Source: Streptomyces calvus (lineage in GTDB: Bacteria; Actinomycetota; Actinomycetes; Streptomycetales; Streptomycetaceae). Taken from it: 64,000 nt of DNA. Below the pieces are notes generated by a model, which was not told the origin of the DNA, did not search any database, and saw only the letters and a list, made by a program, of their open reading frames with translations. This document shows, piece by piece, positions 8,953 to 17,536 of this stretch. Every line of letters begins with the position of its first letter. Positions within the stretch are counted from its first letter, which is position 1. The translations under genes and the position numbers were made by a program. Where the stretch lies: the NCBI RefSeq assembly GCF_006782915.1, contig NZ_VCNP01000032.1:1-64000 (forward strand). Reading direction: 5' to 3'.

Positions 8953-9623
8953 TCCCGGCCCTCCTGCCGTGGCTGGTCCGTCTGCTGCTTCGACTCGCCC
9001 GCCGGACGAGTGGGGGACTCGGCGGCGCGGGCCTGCTCGTCGGCGTGCGGCTCACTGCCGGCCGAGGACGCCGGGGGCGGGGCCGCCGTGTCCGTGGCCT
9101 GGGTGGCGGCCAGTTTCTCGGCCGTCTTGCGGGCTGCGGCGAGTTCCTTCGGTTCCTCGGCGCCGGGGTCGAGGGCGGGCGGCGCCGGAACGGTCCACAT
9201 CCACTCGCGGAGCTTGTCGCGCTCGTGGGTGAGGTCGCGGATGTCGGTCTCGGCGTACTCGAACTCCGGTGACCAGAACAGCGCGTCGAAAGGACAGACC
9301 TCGATGCAGATACCGCAGTACATGCACAGGGAGAAGTCGATGGCGAAGCGGTCGAGGACGTTGCGGCTGCGTTCGCGTCCGCCGGGGGTCGCCGCCGGGA
9401 CCGTCTCCTTGTGGGAGTCGATGTAGATGCACCAGTCGGGGCACTCGCGGGCGCACAGCATGCAGACCGTGCAGTTCTCCTCGAACAGGCCGATCACTCC
9501 GCGGGTGCGGGGCGGAAGGTCGGGCTGGGTGTCCGGGTACTGGTCGGTGACGGACTTCTTCGTCATCGTCCGCAGGGTGACGGCCAGGCCCTTGGCCAGG
9601 CCGGAGCCGGGGATCGGGGCCAT
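8949..9623 (-). CDS. nuoI2: complex I subunit NuoI (second copy), 2x[4Fe-4S]
   Basis: NuoI carries clusters N6a and N6b, which pass electrons to N2 in NuoB. Both tetracysteine motifs are intact: [14 protein letters not shown] (about residue 52) and [15 protein letters not shown] (about 96). The start ATG overlaps the nuoH2 stop (TAATG). At 224 residues it extends about 60 past the usual end, with an A/E/P/T-rich hydrophilic tail (from [15 protein letters not shown]). Since nuoE, F and G are missing from this operon, NuoI2 would be the most peripheral iron-sulfur protein and the probable entry point for electrons, for example from ferredoxin; that is inference. Confidence 0.93.
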   Translation of the reverse strand: MAPIPGSGLAKGLAVTLRTMTKKSVTDQYPDTQPDLPPRTRGVIGLFEENCTVCMLCARECPDWCIYIDSHKETVPAATPGGRERSRNVLDRFAIDFSLCMYCGICIEVCPFDALFWSPEFEYAETDIRDLTHERDKLREWMWTVPAPPALDPGAEEPKELAAARKTAEKLAATQATDTAAPPPASSAGSEPHADEQARAAESPTRPAGESKQQTDQPRQEGRE

Positions 9624-10591
9624 TACAGGAACACCACCTTGACGACGCCGGTGAGGGCGATCTGGGCGAGGGAGAGGGGGACGAGGAGGGTCCAGGAGAG
9701 CTTCTGCAGCTGGTCCTCGCGCAGGCGCGGGTAGGTGACGCGGAGCCAGATGACGACGAAGGCGAGGACCGCGGTCTTCAGCAGGGTCCACACCCAGCCG
9801 AGTCCGTCGGCACCCCAGGGGCCGTGCCAGCCGCCCAGGAACAGGACGGTGGTCAGACCGCACAGGACGACGATGCCGGCGTACTCGGCGAGGAGGAACA
9901 GCGCGAAGCGCAGACCGGTGTACTCGGTGTACGCGCCGAAGATGATTTCCGAGTCGGCGACGGGCATGTCGAAGGGCGGGCGCTGGAGTTCGGCGAGCCC
10001 GGCGACGAAGAACACGAGGGCACCGGTGATCTGCCAGGGCAGCCACCACCACTCGAAGGCGTCGAGGATGCCGACGAGCGAGACGGTGCCGGCCGCCATC
10101 GCCACCGAGGCGGCGGTCAGCAGCATCGGCAGCTCGTAGGCGAGGAGCTGGGCGGCGGTGCGCAGGCCGCCGAGGAGGGAGAACTTGTTGGCGGAGGCCC
10201 AGCCGGCCATGAGCGAGCCGAGCACGCCGACGCCCATGACCGCCAGGACGAAGAACACACCGGCGTCGATGACCTGCCCGACGGCTCCCTCGTCGGGCCC
10301 GATCGGGATGGCGAGCAGGACGAGGAGGTACGGCAGCAGGGCGACGGCGGGGGCGAGCTGGAAGATACGGCGGTCCGCGCCGGCCGGGACCACGTCCTCC
10401 TTCTGCGCGAACTTCACGCCGTCGGCGATGAGCTGGGCCCAGCCGTGGAAGCCGCCGGCGTACATGGGGCCGAGGCGGCCCTGCATGTGGGCCATCACCT
10501 TGTGCTCGGTCTGGCCCACGATCAGGGGGAAGGTGAGGAAGACGACGAACACGACCAGGAGTCGCAGGGCGACGTCGAGCACGTCGTTCAC
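9623..10591 (-). CDS. nuoH2: complex I subunit NuoH (second copy)
   Basis: NuoH anchors the peripheral arm and forms part of the quinone chamber. The 322-residue protein shows the conserved segments [87 protein letters not shown] (quinone-proximal loop) and [20 protein letters not shown] end. The ERK-type motif found in most NuoH (IMERKV in copy 1) is [10 protein letters not shown] here. It is coupled by 4-base overlap to nuoC2. TAA is used as stop, unusual in this sequence. Confidence 0.93.
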   Translation of the reverse strand: MNDVLDVALRLLVVFVVFLTFPLIVGQTEHKVMAHMQGRLGPMYAGGFHGWAQLIADGVKFAQKEDVVPAGADRRIFQLAPAVALLPYLLVLLAIPIGPDEGAVGQVIDAGVFFVLAVMGVGVLGSLMAGWASANKFSLLGGLRTAAQLLAYELPMLLTAASVAMAAGTVSLVGILDAFEWWWLPWQITGALVFFVAGLAELQRPPFDMPVADSEIIFGAYTEYTGLRFALFLLAEYAGIVVLCGLTTVLFLGGWHGPWGADGLGWVWTLLKTAVLAFVVIWLRVTYPRLREDQLQKLSWTLLVPLSLAQIALTGVVKVVFL

Positions 10592-12099
10592 CGCGGGCCT
10601 CCTGTGGGATTTGTGGGACCGGTGGGATCTGTGGGGCCGGTGGGATCTGTATCGGTGGGATCCGTGGGACTGGTGGGACCGGTGGGGTCGTCGGGGTTGG
10701 TCGTGGGCTTCCGGTCGTCTTCCTCCGGAGCCGGGCTCTCCCGGGTTTCCGGGTTCTCCGGGCTGTCCGGGTTCTCCGGGCTCTCCGGATTCTCCGAGGA
10801 GCCGGAGGTCTCCGGGCTCTCCGAGGAGCCGGAGGTCTCTGGGCTCTCCGAGGGGCCGGAGGTCTCCGGGGGCTCGTGCGGCTCCCGGTCGGCAGACGGC
10901 TCGGGGGCCGGCAACGGCGCGGCCTCGGGCGACGGTTCGGGGTGCGATTCGTCGAAGGCCGGGCGGGCGTGGTGCCAGGGGGCGTCCGCACTGCGCGGAG
11001 TGCGCGAAGCGGTGCCCGACTGGCGGTCAGTGCCGCTGTCCGCGCCGCTGCCTCCGCGGTCGGATGCGGCGCGTTGGCTCGCGCTGCCCTCCGACGCACT
11101 GCGCGCCCTGCGAGGCCCGGCAGGCCTGTCGGACGGTGTCCGCTGCGACGCCGAGCCTTCACTCACGCTCCGCGCGCGGCGCGGCCCCGCCGACGGGGTC
11201 GCGGCCCCGGCCTCAGCGGTCGGAGCGCCGGAATCAGTAGTCGAGGTGCCGGAATCAGTAGTCGAGGGGCCGGCCTCCGCGGTCGGCGCCTCCGGCCTGG
11301 TGTCCCCGACCGCGGCCTGGCTCGCCGAGCCCTCCGCCGCCGTACGGGCGCGACGCGGCGCAGTCGCGGACGGCGTGCCCTCGTCACCGGCCACGGCTTG
11401 GCTCGCCGAGCCCTCCGCCGCGGAACGCGTCCGCCGTACCGGGCGCTCGCCCGCCGGGCGGGCCGCGCGGGTCGGGCGGTCGCCCGCTGCGCGTGCCGCG
11501 CCGCGGGCCGGGCGGGCGGGGGCCGGCGGGAGTTCGCCCTTCAGCGGGCCCCACTCGTTCGGGTCGGGGACGCCGGGCGGGAGCATCTGGCGGCGCTTGG
11601 GGCCGCCGTGTTCCGACTCGCCGGGTTCCTTCGCGCCGGGCCAGGCCTTGGCGACCCGGGCGGCGAGGACGAAGTCCTTGCGCAGCGGGTGGCCCTCGAA
11701 GCCGTCGGGCAGGAGCAGGGGGTCCAGGGCCGGGTGGCCCGTGAAGTCGACGCCGAACATCTCGTGCGTCTCGCGTTCGTGCCAGGCGGCGCCCGCGTAG
11801 ACGCGCACGGCGGACGGCAGCGCCGGCGCCTCGTGCGGGACGGTGGTGCGCAGCAGCAGGCGCCGTACCGGAGCGAGGGCGGCGACGTGCGCGGTGACGC
11901 GGAACCCGGTGCCGGGTTCGTCGACCGCGCTCAGCCAGTCGAAGAAGGTGCAGCCGAGGCGGTCGCGCGCGGCCTCCAGCGCGGGGATCCAGGAGTCGGG
12001 CGGTACGTCGACGGTGAGGACGCCGTACGACTCCTCCGCCGTGGCGTCCGGACCGAACAGTTCCTCGGCGTCGGCGGGCAGCCAGCCGACCGCGGTCAT
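10588..12099 (-). CDS. nuoC2: complex I subunit NuoC (second copy) with giant disordered tail
   Basis: Residues 1-185 form a normal NuoC (30-kDa) domain with the signature [37 protein letters not shown]. The next 315 or so residues have no recognizable fold: an A/R/P region carrying four copies of a 13-residue motif ending EGSASQ, then S/E/P repeats (PETSGSSE type, [10 protein letters not shown]) and a T/P/D/G repeat (PTGPTDPT type) to the stop. The reading frame stays open throughout and the tail ends in a 4-base overlap with nuoH2, so it is very likely translated. Unlike many actinobacterial clusters, no nuoD follows; NuoC and NuoD normally interact closely. Confidence 0.9.
   Translation of the reverse strand: MTAVGWLPADAEELFGPDATAEESYGVLTVDVPPDSWIPALEAARDRLGCTFFDWLSAVDEPGTGFRVTAHVAALAPVRRLLLRTTVPHEAPALPSAVRVYAGAAWHERETHEMFGVDFTGHPALDPLLLPDGFEGHPLRKDFVLAARVAKAWPGAKEPGESEHGGPKRRQMLPPGVPDPNEWGPLKGELPPAPARPARGAARAAGDRPTRAARPAGERPVRRTRSAAEGSASQAVAGDEGTPSATAPRRARTAAEGSASQAAVGDTRPEAPTAEAGPSTTDSGTSTTDSGAPTAEAGAATPSAGPRRARSVSEGSASQRTPSDRPAGPRRARSASEGSASQRAASDRGGSGADSGTDRQSGTASRTPRSADAPWHHARPAFDESHPEPSPEAAPLPAPEPSADREPHEPPETSGPSESPETSGSSESPETSGSSENPESPENPDSPENPETRESPAPEEDDRKPTTNPDDPTGPTSPTDPTDTDPTGPTDPTGPTNPTGGPR
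11071..11436 (-). repeat. four copies of a 13-codon EGSASQ motif in nuoC2
   Basis: Copies at about 11398-11436, 11316-11357, 11141-11180 and 11071-11112 encode RR(A/T)R(S/T)xxEGSASQ. Two of them share the DNA core GGCTCGCCGAGCC, a near-perfect palindrome. The copies are irregularly spaced, so they are dispersed modules rather than a simple tandem array. Confidence 0.7.
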
Positions 12100-12863
12100 C
12101 GGCCCGCCTCCTCACCGGAAGCCGCACCGCCGGTCTCAGCGGACTCACCGGCACCACCGGTCGTCCCGGCGGCACCACCGGCACCACCGGATTCCGCGGC
12201 ACCCGGCGGGCGGACCAGGCCGCTCTGCAGTGCCGCGGCCGACGGGCGTCCCGCCGCGGTGGCGGTCCCGGTGCCGGATCCGTACCGCTCGCCCAGCGAC
12301 TCGCGGGCGATCTTCTCCTGGAGCTTGAGGATCCCCTGGAGGAGCGCCTCGGGCCGGGGCGGGCAGCCGGGGACGTAGACGTCGACCGGGATGATCTGGT
12401 CCACGCCCTTGGTGACGGAGTAGGAGTCCCAGTACGGGCCGCCGCAGTTGCTGCACGCGCCGAAGGAGATGACGTACTTCGGTTCGGGCATCTGCTCGTA
12501 GAGACGCTTGACCGCGGGCGCCATCTTGTCCGTGACCGTGCCGGAGACGACCATCAGGTCGGCCTGGCGCGGGCCCGGCGCGAAGGGGATGACGCCGAGG
12601 CGAATGAAGTCGTGCCGGGCCATCGACGCGGCGATGAACTCGATCGCGCAGCAGGCCAGGCCGAAGTTGAAGACCCACAGGGAGTAGCGGCGGCCCCAGT
12701 TGAGGACGACCTTCATCGGCTCGGGGGCCAGCCGGGCGAGCGCGCCGAGCCGCTTGGGCTCCGGCAGCGGGACCGGCCCGGTGCCCGACGGGACGACGGC
12801 CGAGGAACTCGACGGGGTCACGGGGGTCGACTGGGTCACGGGGGTCGAGCGGGTCACGTCCAT
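12096..12863 (-). CDS. nuoB2: complex I subunit NuoB (second copy)
   Basis: NuoB holds cluster N2, the last electron carrier before quinone. The 255-residue product retains the tandem cysteines (GLACCAIEF), the third ligand ([12 protein letters not shown]) and the fourth ([14 protein letters not shown]). It has an N-terminal polar leader of about 35 residues (T/S/P-rich) and a glycine/alanine-rich C-terminal tail of about 50. The ATG lies inside the last codons of nuoA2 (10-base overlap). Cluster ligands being intact argues that the partial complex is redox active. Confidence 0.93.
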   Translation of the reverse strand: MDVTRSTPVTQSTPVTPSSSSAVVPSGTGPVPLPEPKRLGALARLAPEPMKVVLNWGRRYSLWVFNFGLACCAIEFIAASMARHDFIRLGVIPFAPGPRQADLMVVSGTVTDKMAPAVKRLYEQMPEPKYVISFGACSNCGGPYWDSYSVTKGVDQIIPVDVYVPGCPPRPEALLQGILKLQEKIARESLGERYGSGTGTATAAGRPSAAALQSGLVRPPGAAESGGAGGAAGTTGGAGESAETGGAASGEEAGR

Positions 12864-13264
12864 GTCAGGACGCCCTTCTTGTATGCGTACAGCAGTCCCA
12901 CGGCGAGGAAGCCGAGGAAGATGAACATCTCCACGAGGGTGGTCGCGCCGTAGCCGTCGGCGGCGAAGACGGTCGCCCAGGGGAAGAGGAAGATCGAGTC
13001 GACGGCGAAGATCACGTAGAGGAAGGCGTAGACGTAGTAGCGGACCTGGGTGTGGGCCCAGCCCTCGCCGACGGGGTCGACTCCGCACTCGTACGTCATG
13101 AGTTTCTCGGGGGTGGGGACCACGGGCCGCAGCAGGCGTCCCGCGCCGAAGGCGACCGCGACGAACAGCAGGCCGACGACGCCCAGCAGTCCGACGACGG
13201 AGTAGGACTCGAAGTAGTCCGCCGCGACGACGACGGTCGCATCGACGACGGTCGGTTCCCGCAC
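12854..13264 (-). CDS. nuoA2: complex I subunit NuoA (second copy)
   Basis: NuoA is a three-helix subunit at the junction of arms. The 136-residue protein has the invariant pattern [43 protein letters not shown]. Start is a GTG with GAGGGGC about 5 bases upstream. It is the first gene of the ten-gene minus-strand operon and is transcribed divergently from the sensor kinase gene; a candidate promoter lies about 90 bases upstream. Confidence 0.93.
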   Translation of the reverse strand: MREPTVVDATVVVAADYFESYSVVGLLGVVGLLFVAVAFGAGRLLRPVVPTPEKLMTYECGVDPVGEGWAHTQVRYYVYAFLYVIFAVDSIFLFPWATVFAADGYGATTLVEMFIFLGFLAVGLLYAYKKGVLTWT

Positions 13265-13353
13265 GTCCGCCCCTCACTCCCTGGCCGATGTCCTCGATCG
13301 TTGGTCTGATCCGTGCCAGTGAACGCCACTGTTCGACGACCTGTACGCAGGCG

Positions 13354-13381
13354 AGTCTAGGCCCTGATAAAGGCACGGTAA
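13354..13381 (-). promoter_or_regulatory. candidate promoter of nuoA2 operon
   Basis: On the minus strand a good -10 hexamer, TAGACT (13354-13359), is preceded at 16 bases by TTACCG (13376-13381). The predicted transcript start leaves about an 80-base leader before the nuoA2 GTG. A small inverted repeat CAGTG-5-CACTG (13317-13331) lies in that leader. Pattern evidence only. Confidence 0.4.
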
Positions 13382-13482
13382 GCAGCCCGTCACCGCACGG
13401 CACGCGGGGTGGGGTTTTCCCCAGTGTCTCCGTGCGGCCGACTTCATGGCGCGGGCCCCCGGTTCGCGGCACCCTGAGGCAC

Positions 13483-14745
13483 ATGACCGAACCATTCCCG
13501 CCGCCGGGCCCGCCCGCGACGGCCGTTCCGGAGCCGGCCGGGCCGGACGACCGCCCGCCGCCCGCCCGTTTCGCCTACGACGCGCACACCTGGAAGGAGA
13601 TCGCCCATCTCCTGGCGAACCTCCCGGTGTCGCTGATCGGCTTCGTCTACGTGGTGACCACGCTGTTCACCGGCTTGGGGCTGACGGTGACGGTGATCGG
13701 GTTCCCGGTGCTGGCGGCCGCCCTGACGGGTGCGCGGCTGCTGGGCCGGCTGGAGCGGGCGCGGGCCAGAAAGCTGCTCGGGGTCCGGGTGGACGAGCCG
13801 AGCCGGCTGCCGTCGCGCGGTGCGGACGGCTTCTGGCCGCGGCTGTGGATGGCGGTCAAGGACCCGGTGGCCTGGCGGACGGTCCTCTACCAGCTGATAC
13901 GGCTGCCGTGGGGCGTGCTCACCTTCACGGTCGCGCTGACCGGTCTGTTCGTGCTGTGGCCGGTGCTGCCGTTCGTCGTGCGGGGCCTGGCCAACGCCGA
14001 CCGGGCGATGGTGCGGGGCCTGCTGTCGCCGTCGGACGAACTGGAGCGGCGCATCGCGGAGCTGGAGTCCGACCGGGGCGTGGTGGTGGACACGGCGGCG
14101 GCGGACCTGCGGCGCATCGAACGCGACCTGCACGACGGGGCGCAGGCGCGGCTGGTCAATCTGGCGATGGGGCTCGGCCTGGCCAAGGAGAAACTGCTGG
14201 AGGACCCGGACGTCGCGGCGACGATGGTCGAGGAGGCGCACGGCGAGGTGAAGCTGGCGTTGCAGGAGCTGCGCGACCTGGCCCGCGGCATCCATCCGGC
14301 GGTCCTCACGGACCGGGGCCTGGACGCGGCGCTGTCCTCGGTCGCCTCGCGCTGCACGGTGCCGGTGAAGGTGACGGTCGACCTGGACGAGCGGCCGGCC
14401 GCCGCCATCGAGGGCATCGCCTACTTCACCGTCTCGGAGCTGCTGCAGAACGTCAGCAAGCACAGCGGTGCGCGGACGGCCGCGGTGGACGTGTGGCGGT
14501 CGGAGGACCGGCTGTTCATGCAGGTGTGGGACGACGGGGGCGGGGGCGCGAGCCTGGACGGCGGGTCGGGCATGCGGGGTCTCGCCGACCGGCTGGGCGC
14601 GGTGGACGGGCTGTTCGTCGTGGACTCGCCGGAGGGCGGTCCGACGACGGTGACGGCGGAGCTGCCGTGGCGGGACCGTTCCGACGCGCCGGACGGGGCC
14701 GGGCCGGCGCAGGGGGCGTCCGTCCGCGGCCGGGGGTGGGGATAA
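13483..14745 (+). CDS. membrane sensor histidine kinase (first of tandem pair)
   Basis: This 420-residue NarL-type sensor kinase has a proline-rich N-terminus (residues 1-30), a four-span membrane sensor of the actinobacterial 'putative sensor' type (about 40-175), the HisKA_3 box with the phosphorylatable His217 in [15 protein letters not shown], and a compact HATPase domain ([36 protein letters not shown], then [12 protein letters not shown]). It is followed 104 bases later by a paralogous kinase; residues from [19 protein letters not shown] to LLQNVSKH are nearly the same in both. The likely partner is the LuxR-type regulator at 16.7 kb. The signal is unknown. Start chosen at ATG 13483 because upstream readings lack family similarity. 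Confidence 0.88.
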   Translation: MTEPFPPPGPPATAVPEPAGPDDRPPPARFAYDAHTWKEIAHLLANLPVSLIGFVYVVTTLFTGLGLTVTVIGFPVLAAALTGARLLGRLERARARKLLGVRVDEPSRLPSRGADGFWPRLWMAVKDPVAWRTVLYQLIRLPWGVLTFTVALTGLFVLWPVLPFVVRGLANADRAMVRGLLSPSDELERRIAELESDRGVVVDTAAADLRRIERDLHDGAQARLVNLAMGLGLAKEKLLEDPDVAATMVEEAHGEVKLALQELRDLARGIHPAVLTDRGLDAALSSVASRCTVPVKVTVDLDERPAAAIEGIAYFTVSELLQNVSKHSGARTAAVDVWRSEDRLFMQVWDDGGGGASLDGGSGMRGLADRLGAVDGLFVVDSPEGGPTTVTAELPWRDRSDAPDGAGPAQGASVRGRGWG

Positions 14746-14849
14746 CCCCCCGTCCGAGACTGCGACGGACTCCATGGTCCTCCGACCTGCGGCGGAGCAG
14801 GCTGACGGTACGACAGCACAGCCGCCGGACGAGAAGAGGGACGACGCCG

Positions 14850-16217
14850 ATGGCCACGGACTACGGACAGGGCTACGGGCTCGACACCGCGCCCGGACAT
14901 CCCGGGGGCGCCGCCGGGGAGCGGCGGCACCGGATGCCGGCCGCGCTGCGGGCACCGGTCGAGGGGCGCACCTGGCGGGAGCTGGCCTTCGTGCTGCTGA
15001 GCCTGCCGATCAGCGTGCTGCTGTTCGTGTATGCGGTCACGATGGTGTCGCTGGGGGCGGGCCTGCTGGTGACGTTCCTCGGCGTCCCGGTGCTGGCGGC
15101 GGCGCTCGCGGGCTGCCGCGGCTTCGGCGCCCTGGAGCGGGCGCGGGCGCGCGGGCTGCTGGGCCTGGAGGTCGGCGATCCGGAGCCGTTGCGGATGAAG
15201 CGGCAGGGCCTCATGGGGTGGGTCGGCGCGGTGCTCAAGAGCGGCGCCTCCTGGCGGGCCCTGCTGTACGCGGTGCTGCACCTGCCGTGGGCGGTGCTGT
15301 CCTTCGTCGTCACGGTCAACCTGTGGCTGCTGGGCTGGTCGCTGCTGACGTACCCGCTGTGGTTCTGGGTCTTCCCGGTGTACGCCGGGCAGGACGGCCT
15401 GCAGCTGTACGGCGACGGCCGGCACAGCATCTACCTGGACAACCCGTTCGAGATCACGGTGACGGCGCTGGTGGGGCTGTTGTTCACGCTGGCCGTGCCG
15501 TGGATCGTACGGGCGCTGACGACGGTGGACCGGCTGATGGTGCACGGGCTGCTGGGGCCGTCCCGGCTGGCGACGCGGGTGGTGGAGCTGGAGTCGGACC
15601 GCGGGGTCGTGGTGGACACGGCGGCGGCGGACCTGCGGCGCATCGAGCGCGACCTGCACGACGGGGCGCAGGCGCGGCTGGTGGCGCTGGCGATGGACCT
15701 GGGCCTGGCGAAGGAGAAGCTGCGGGAGAACCCGCAGGCCGCGGCGCGGATGGTGGACGAGGCGCACGGCGAGGTGAAGACCGCGCTGCAGGAGTTGCGG
15801 GACCTGGCACGCGGCATCCATCCGGCGGTCCTGACCGACCGGGGCCTGGACGCGGCGCTGTCCTCGGTCGCCTCCCGGTGCACGGTGCCGGTGCAGGTGG
15901 AGGTGGACCTGGCGGAGCGGCCCGCGCCGGCCATCGAGGGCATCGCCTACTTCACCGTCTCGGAACTGCTGCAGAACGTCAGCAAGCACGCGCGGGCGAC
16001 CTGGGCGGCCGTGGAGGTGTGGCGCACGGAGAACCGGCTGATGCTGCAGGTCGTGGACAACGGCGTGGGCGGCGCCGAGGTCACGGCGGGTTCCGGGCTG
16101 GCGGGCCTGACGGAGCGGCTGGACGCGGTGGACGGGATCCTGGTGGTGGACTCACCGGCCGGCGGCCCGACCCGGGTGACCGCCGAGCTGCCGTGGCGCG
16201 CCGAGCGGGCCCGCTGA
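14850..16217 (+). CDS. membrane sensor histidine kinase (second of tandem pair)
   Basis: A 455-residue paralog of the preceding kinase. It has a 40-residue polar N-terminus, membrane sensor spans (about 44-90 and 135-225) with an inserted loop (VYAGQDGLQLYGDGRHSIYLDNPFE, about residues 177-201) absent from the first kinase, His270 in [20 protein letters not shown], and a HATPase domain with LQVVDNGVGGAEVTAGSGLAGLTERLDAVDG. The differing sensor loop and nearly conserved catalytic core suggest duplication followed by divergence of signal input. GAAGAGGG precedes the ATG by about 9 bases. Confidence 0.88.
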   Translation: MATDYGQGYGLDTAPGHPGGAAGERRHRMPAALRAPVEGRTWRELAFVLLSLPISVLLFVYAVTMVSLGAGLLVTFLGVPVLAAALAGCRGFGALERARARGLLGLEVGDPEPLRMKRQGLMGWVGAVLKSGASWRALLYAVLHLPWAVLSFVVTVNLWLLGWSLLTYPLWFWVFPVYAGQDGLQLYGDGRHSIYLDNPFEITVTALVGLLFTLAVPWIVRALTTVDRLMVHGLLGPSRLATRVVELESDRGVVVDTAAADLRRIERDLHDGAQARLVALAMDLGLAKEKLRENPQAAARMVDEAHGEVKTALQELRDLARGIHPAVLTDRGLDAALSSVASRCTVPVQVEVDLAERPAPAIEGIAYFTVSELLQNVSKHARATWAAVEVWRTENRLMLQVVDNGVGGAEVTAGSGLAGLTERLDAVDGILVVDSPAGGPTRVTAELPWRAERAR

Positions 16218-16703
16218 CGGCGGACCGCGCACGTCCGGCGGCCCTCGCACGCACGGCGGCCCTCACACGCACGGCGGCCCTCACACGTACGGCGGACCGA
16301 GACCGCACGGCGGACCGAGACCGCCGGATGCCGGATGCCGGATGCCGGATGCGGGATGCCGCAAGCCGCATGCCGGACCGAGACCGCCGGACGGCGGGCC
16401 GAGCACCCGACGCCGACCGTGACCGGCGTCCGCCGGCCCGCACCCCGCACCCCGCACCCCGCACCCCACGGAACGCGGAACGCGGAACGCGGAACGCGGA
16501 ACGCGGAACGCACCCCACGGAACGCGGAACGCTGCCGGTACCGGCACATCCTCCCCCGCCGTCCCCGATCACCCCTCGTGATCGCGTCGCCCGGCCCGCA
16601 TCCCCCACCGGATGCTGGAATGCTGGACCCGACGAGCGGGCCCGCCACGAGGGCGGGTTCGACGCGACAGGGGCATGGGGGGCCGAGGGACGTGGAGGAC
16701 AGG
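16218..16703. repeat. intergenic heptamer repeat arrays between kinase and regulator genes
   Basis: The 486-base gap contains no supportable gene. It holds (a) repeats around CACGGCGGCCCT (16250-16320), (b) seven units of a heptamer based on GGATGCC at 16326-16374, (c) three CACCCCG heptamers at 16441-16461, and (d) GGAACGC heptamers at 16470-16511 and again at 16519-16532, split by one ACCCCAC unit. Period seven is not divisible by three, in contrast to every coding repeat in this window. The last 170 bases before the regulator show no strong promoter. Confidence 0.8.
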
Positions 16704-17363
16704 GTGCGCGTGGTCATCGCCGAGGATTCGGTGCTGCTGCGGGAGGGCCTGACCCGGCTGCTGACCGACCGGGGGCACGAGGTGGTGGCCGGTGTCGGCG
16801 ACGGTGACGCTCTGATCAAGACAATCACGGAACTGGACGGTCAGGACCTGTTGCCGGACGTGGTGGTCGCCGACGTGCGGATGCCGCCGACGCACACGGA
16901 CGAGGGCGTGCGGGCGGCCGTGCAGCTGCGCAAGGCCCATCCGGGGGTCGGGGTGCTGGTGCTGTCGCAGTACGTGGAGGAGCGGTACGCCACGGAACTG
17001 CTCGCCGGTTCCAGCCGTGGCGTCGGCTATCTGCTGAAGGACCGGGTGGCCGATGTGCGGGAGTTCGTGGACGCGGTGGTGCGCGTGGCCCGGGGCGGTA
17101 CGGCGCTGGATCCGGAGGTGGTCGCCCAGCTGCTGGGGCGCAGCCGCAAGCAGGACGTGCTCGCGGGGCTCACACCGCGGGAGCGGGAGGTTCTGGGGCT
17201 GATGGCGGAGGGACGGACGAACTCGGCGATCGCCCGGCAGCTGGTGGTCAGTGACGGTGCCGTGGAGAAGCACGTCAGCAACATCTTCATGAAGCTGGGG
17301 CTGTCCCCGAGCGACGGCGACCACCGGCGTGTGCTGGCCGTTCTCACCTATCTCAACTCCTGA
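16704..17363 (+). CDS. LuxR-type response regulator
   Basis: A 219-residue NarL/FixJ-type transcription regulator. Receiver domain residues 1-120: acidic pair in VVIAEDS, phospho-acceptor Asp57 in VVVADVRMPP, Lys112 in YLLKDRV. The LuxR helix-turn-helix (about 153-210) reads LTPREREVLGLMAEGRTNSAIARQL then EKHVSNIFMKLGL. I chose the GTG at 16704 because GGAGGA lies 5 bases upstream; an in-frame GTG 12 bases earlier has poor spacing. It is presumably phosphorylated by one or both upstream kinases and could regulate the divergent nuo2 operon or the downstream korAB genes, which is inference from position only. Confidence 0.92.
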   Translation: MRVVIAEDSVLLREGLTRLLTDRGHEVVAGVGDGDALIKTITELDGQDLLPDVVVADVRMPPTHTDEGVRAAVQLRKAHPGVGVLVLSQYVEERYATELLAGSSRGVGYLLKDRVADVREFVDAVVRVARGGTALDPEVVAQLLGRSRKQDVLAGLTPREREVLGLMAEGRTNSAIARQLVVSDGAVEKHVSNIFMKLGLSPSDGDHRRVLAVLTYLNS

Positions 17364-17536
17364 CCGGCGGGCGTTCCGCGTCCTGGCCGCCGTCCCGGCC
17401 GGCTGTCAGGACGTCTTGAAGTCGTGTCCAACATGCGAATCACTCGAGGAAGGGCACCCTTACGGTCGTAGGGTTGATCCAGGGAAGGCCTGCGGGAAGG
17501 CCGTCCCGGACAGCCGCCTCGAGGAGGTCCAGTTCA

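Noticed and set aside
8949..11162. A 737-residue fusion ending in NuoI2
   Set aside because: The N-terminal part is an out-of-frame shadow of nuoH2 and nuoC2; the NuoI start is fixed by TAATG overlap.
2710..13264. The second nuo operon as a decaying pseudogene cluster
   Set aside because: All ten frames are intact, tightly overlapping, and keep metal ligands and channel residues.
13317..13331. Rex (redox) operator before nuoA2
   Set aside because: CAGTG-5-CACTG shares only part of the TGTGAA/TTCACA consensus and the spacing is wrong.
16335..16703. Upstream extension of the response regulator through the heptamer repeats
   Set aside because: The extension is pure repeat translation; a good ribosome site supports GTG 16704.
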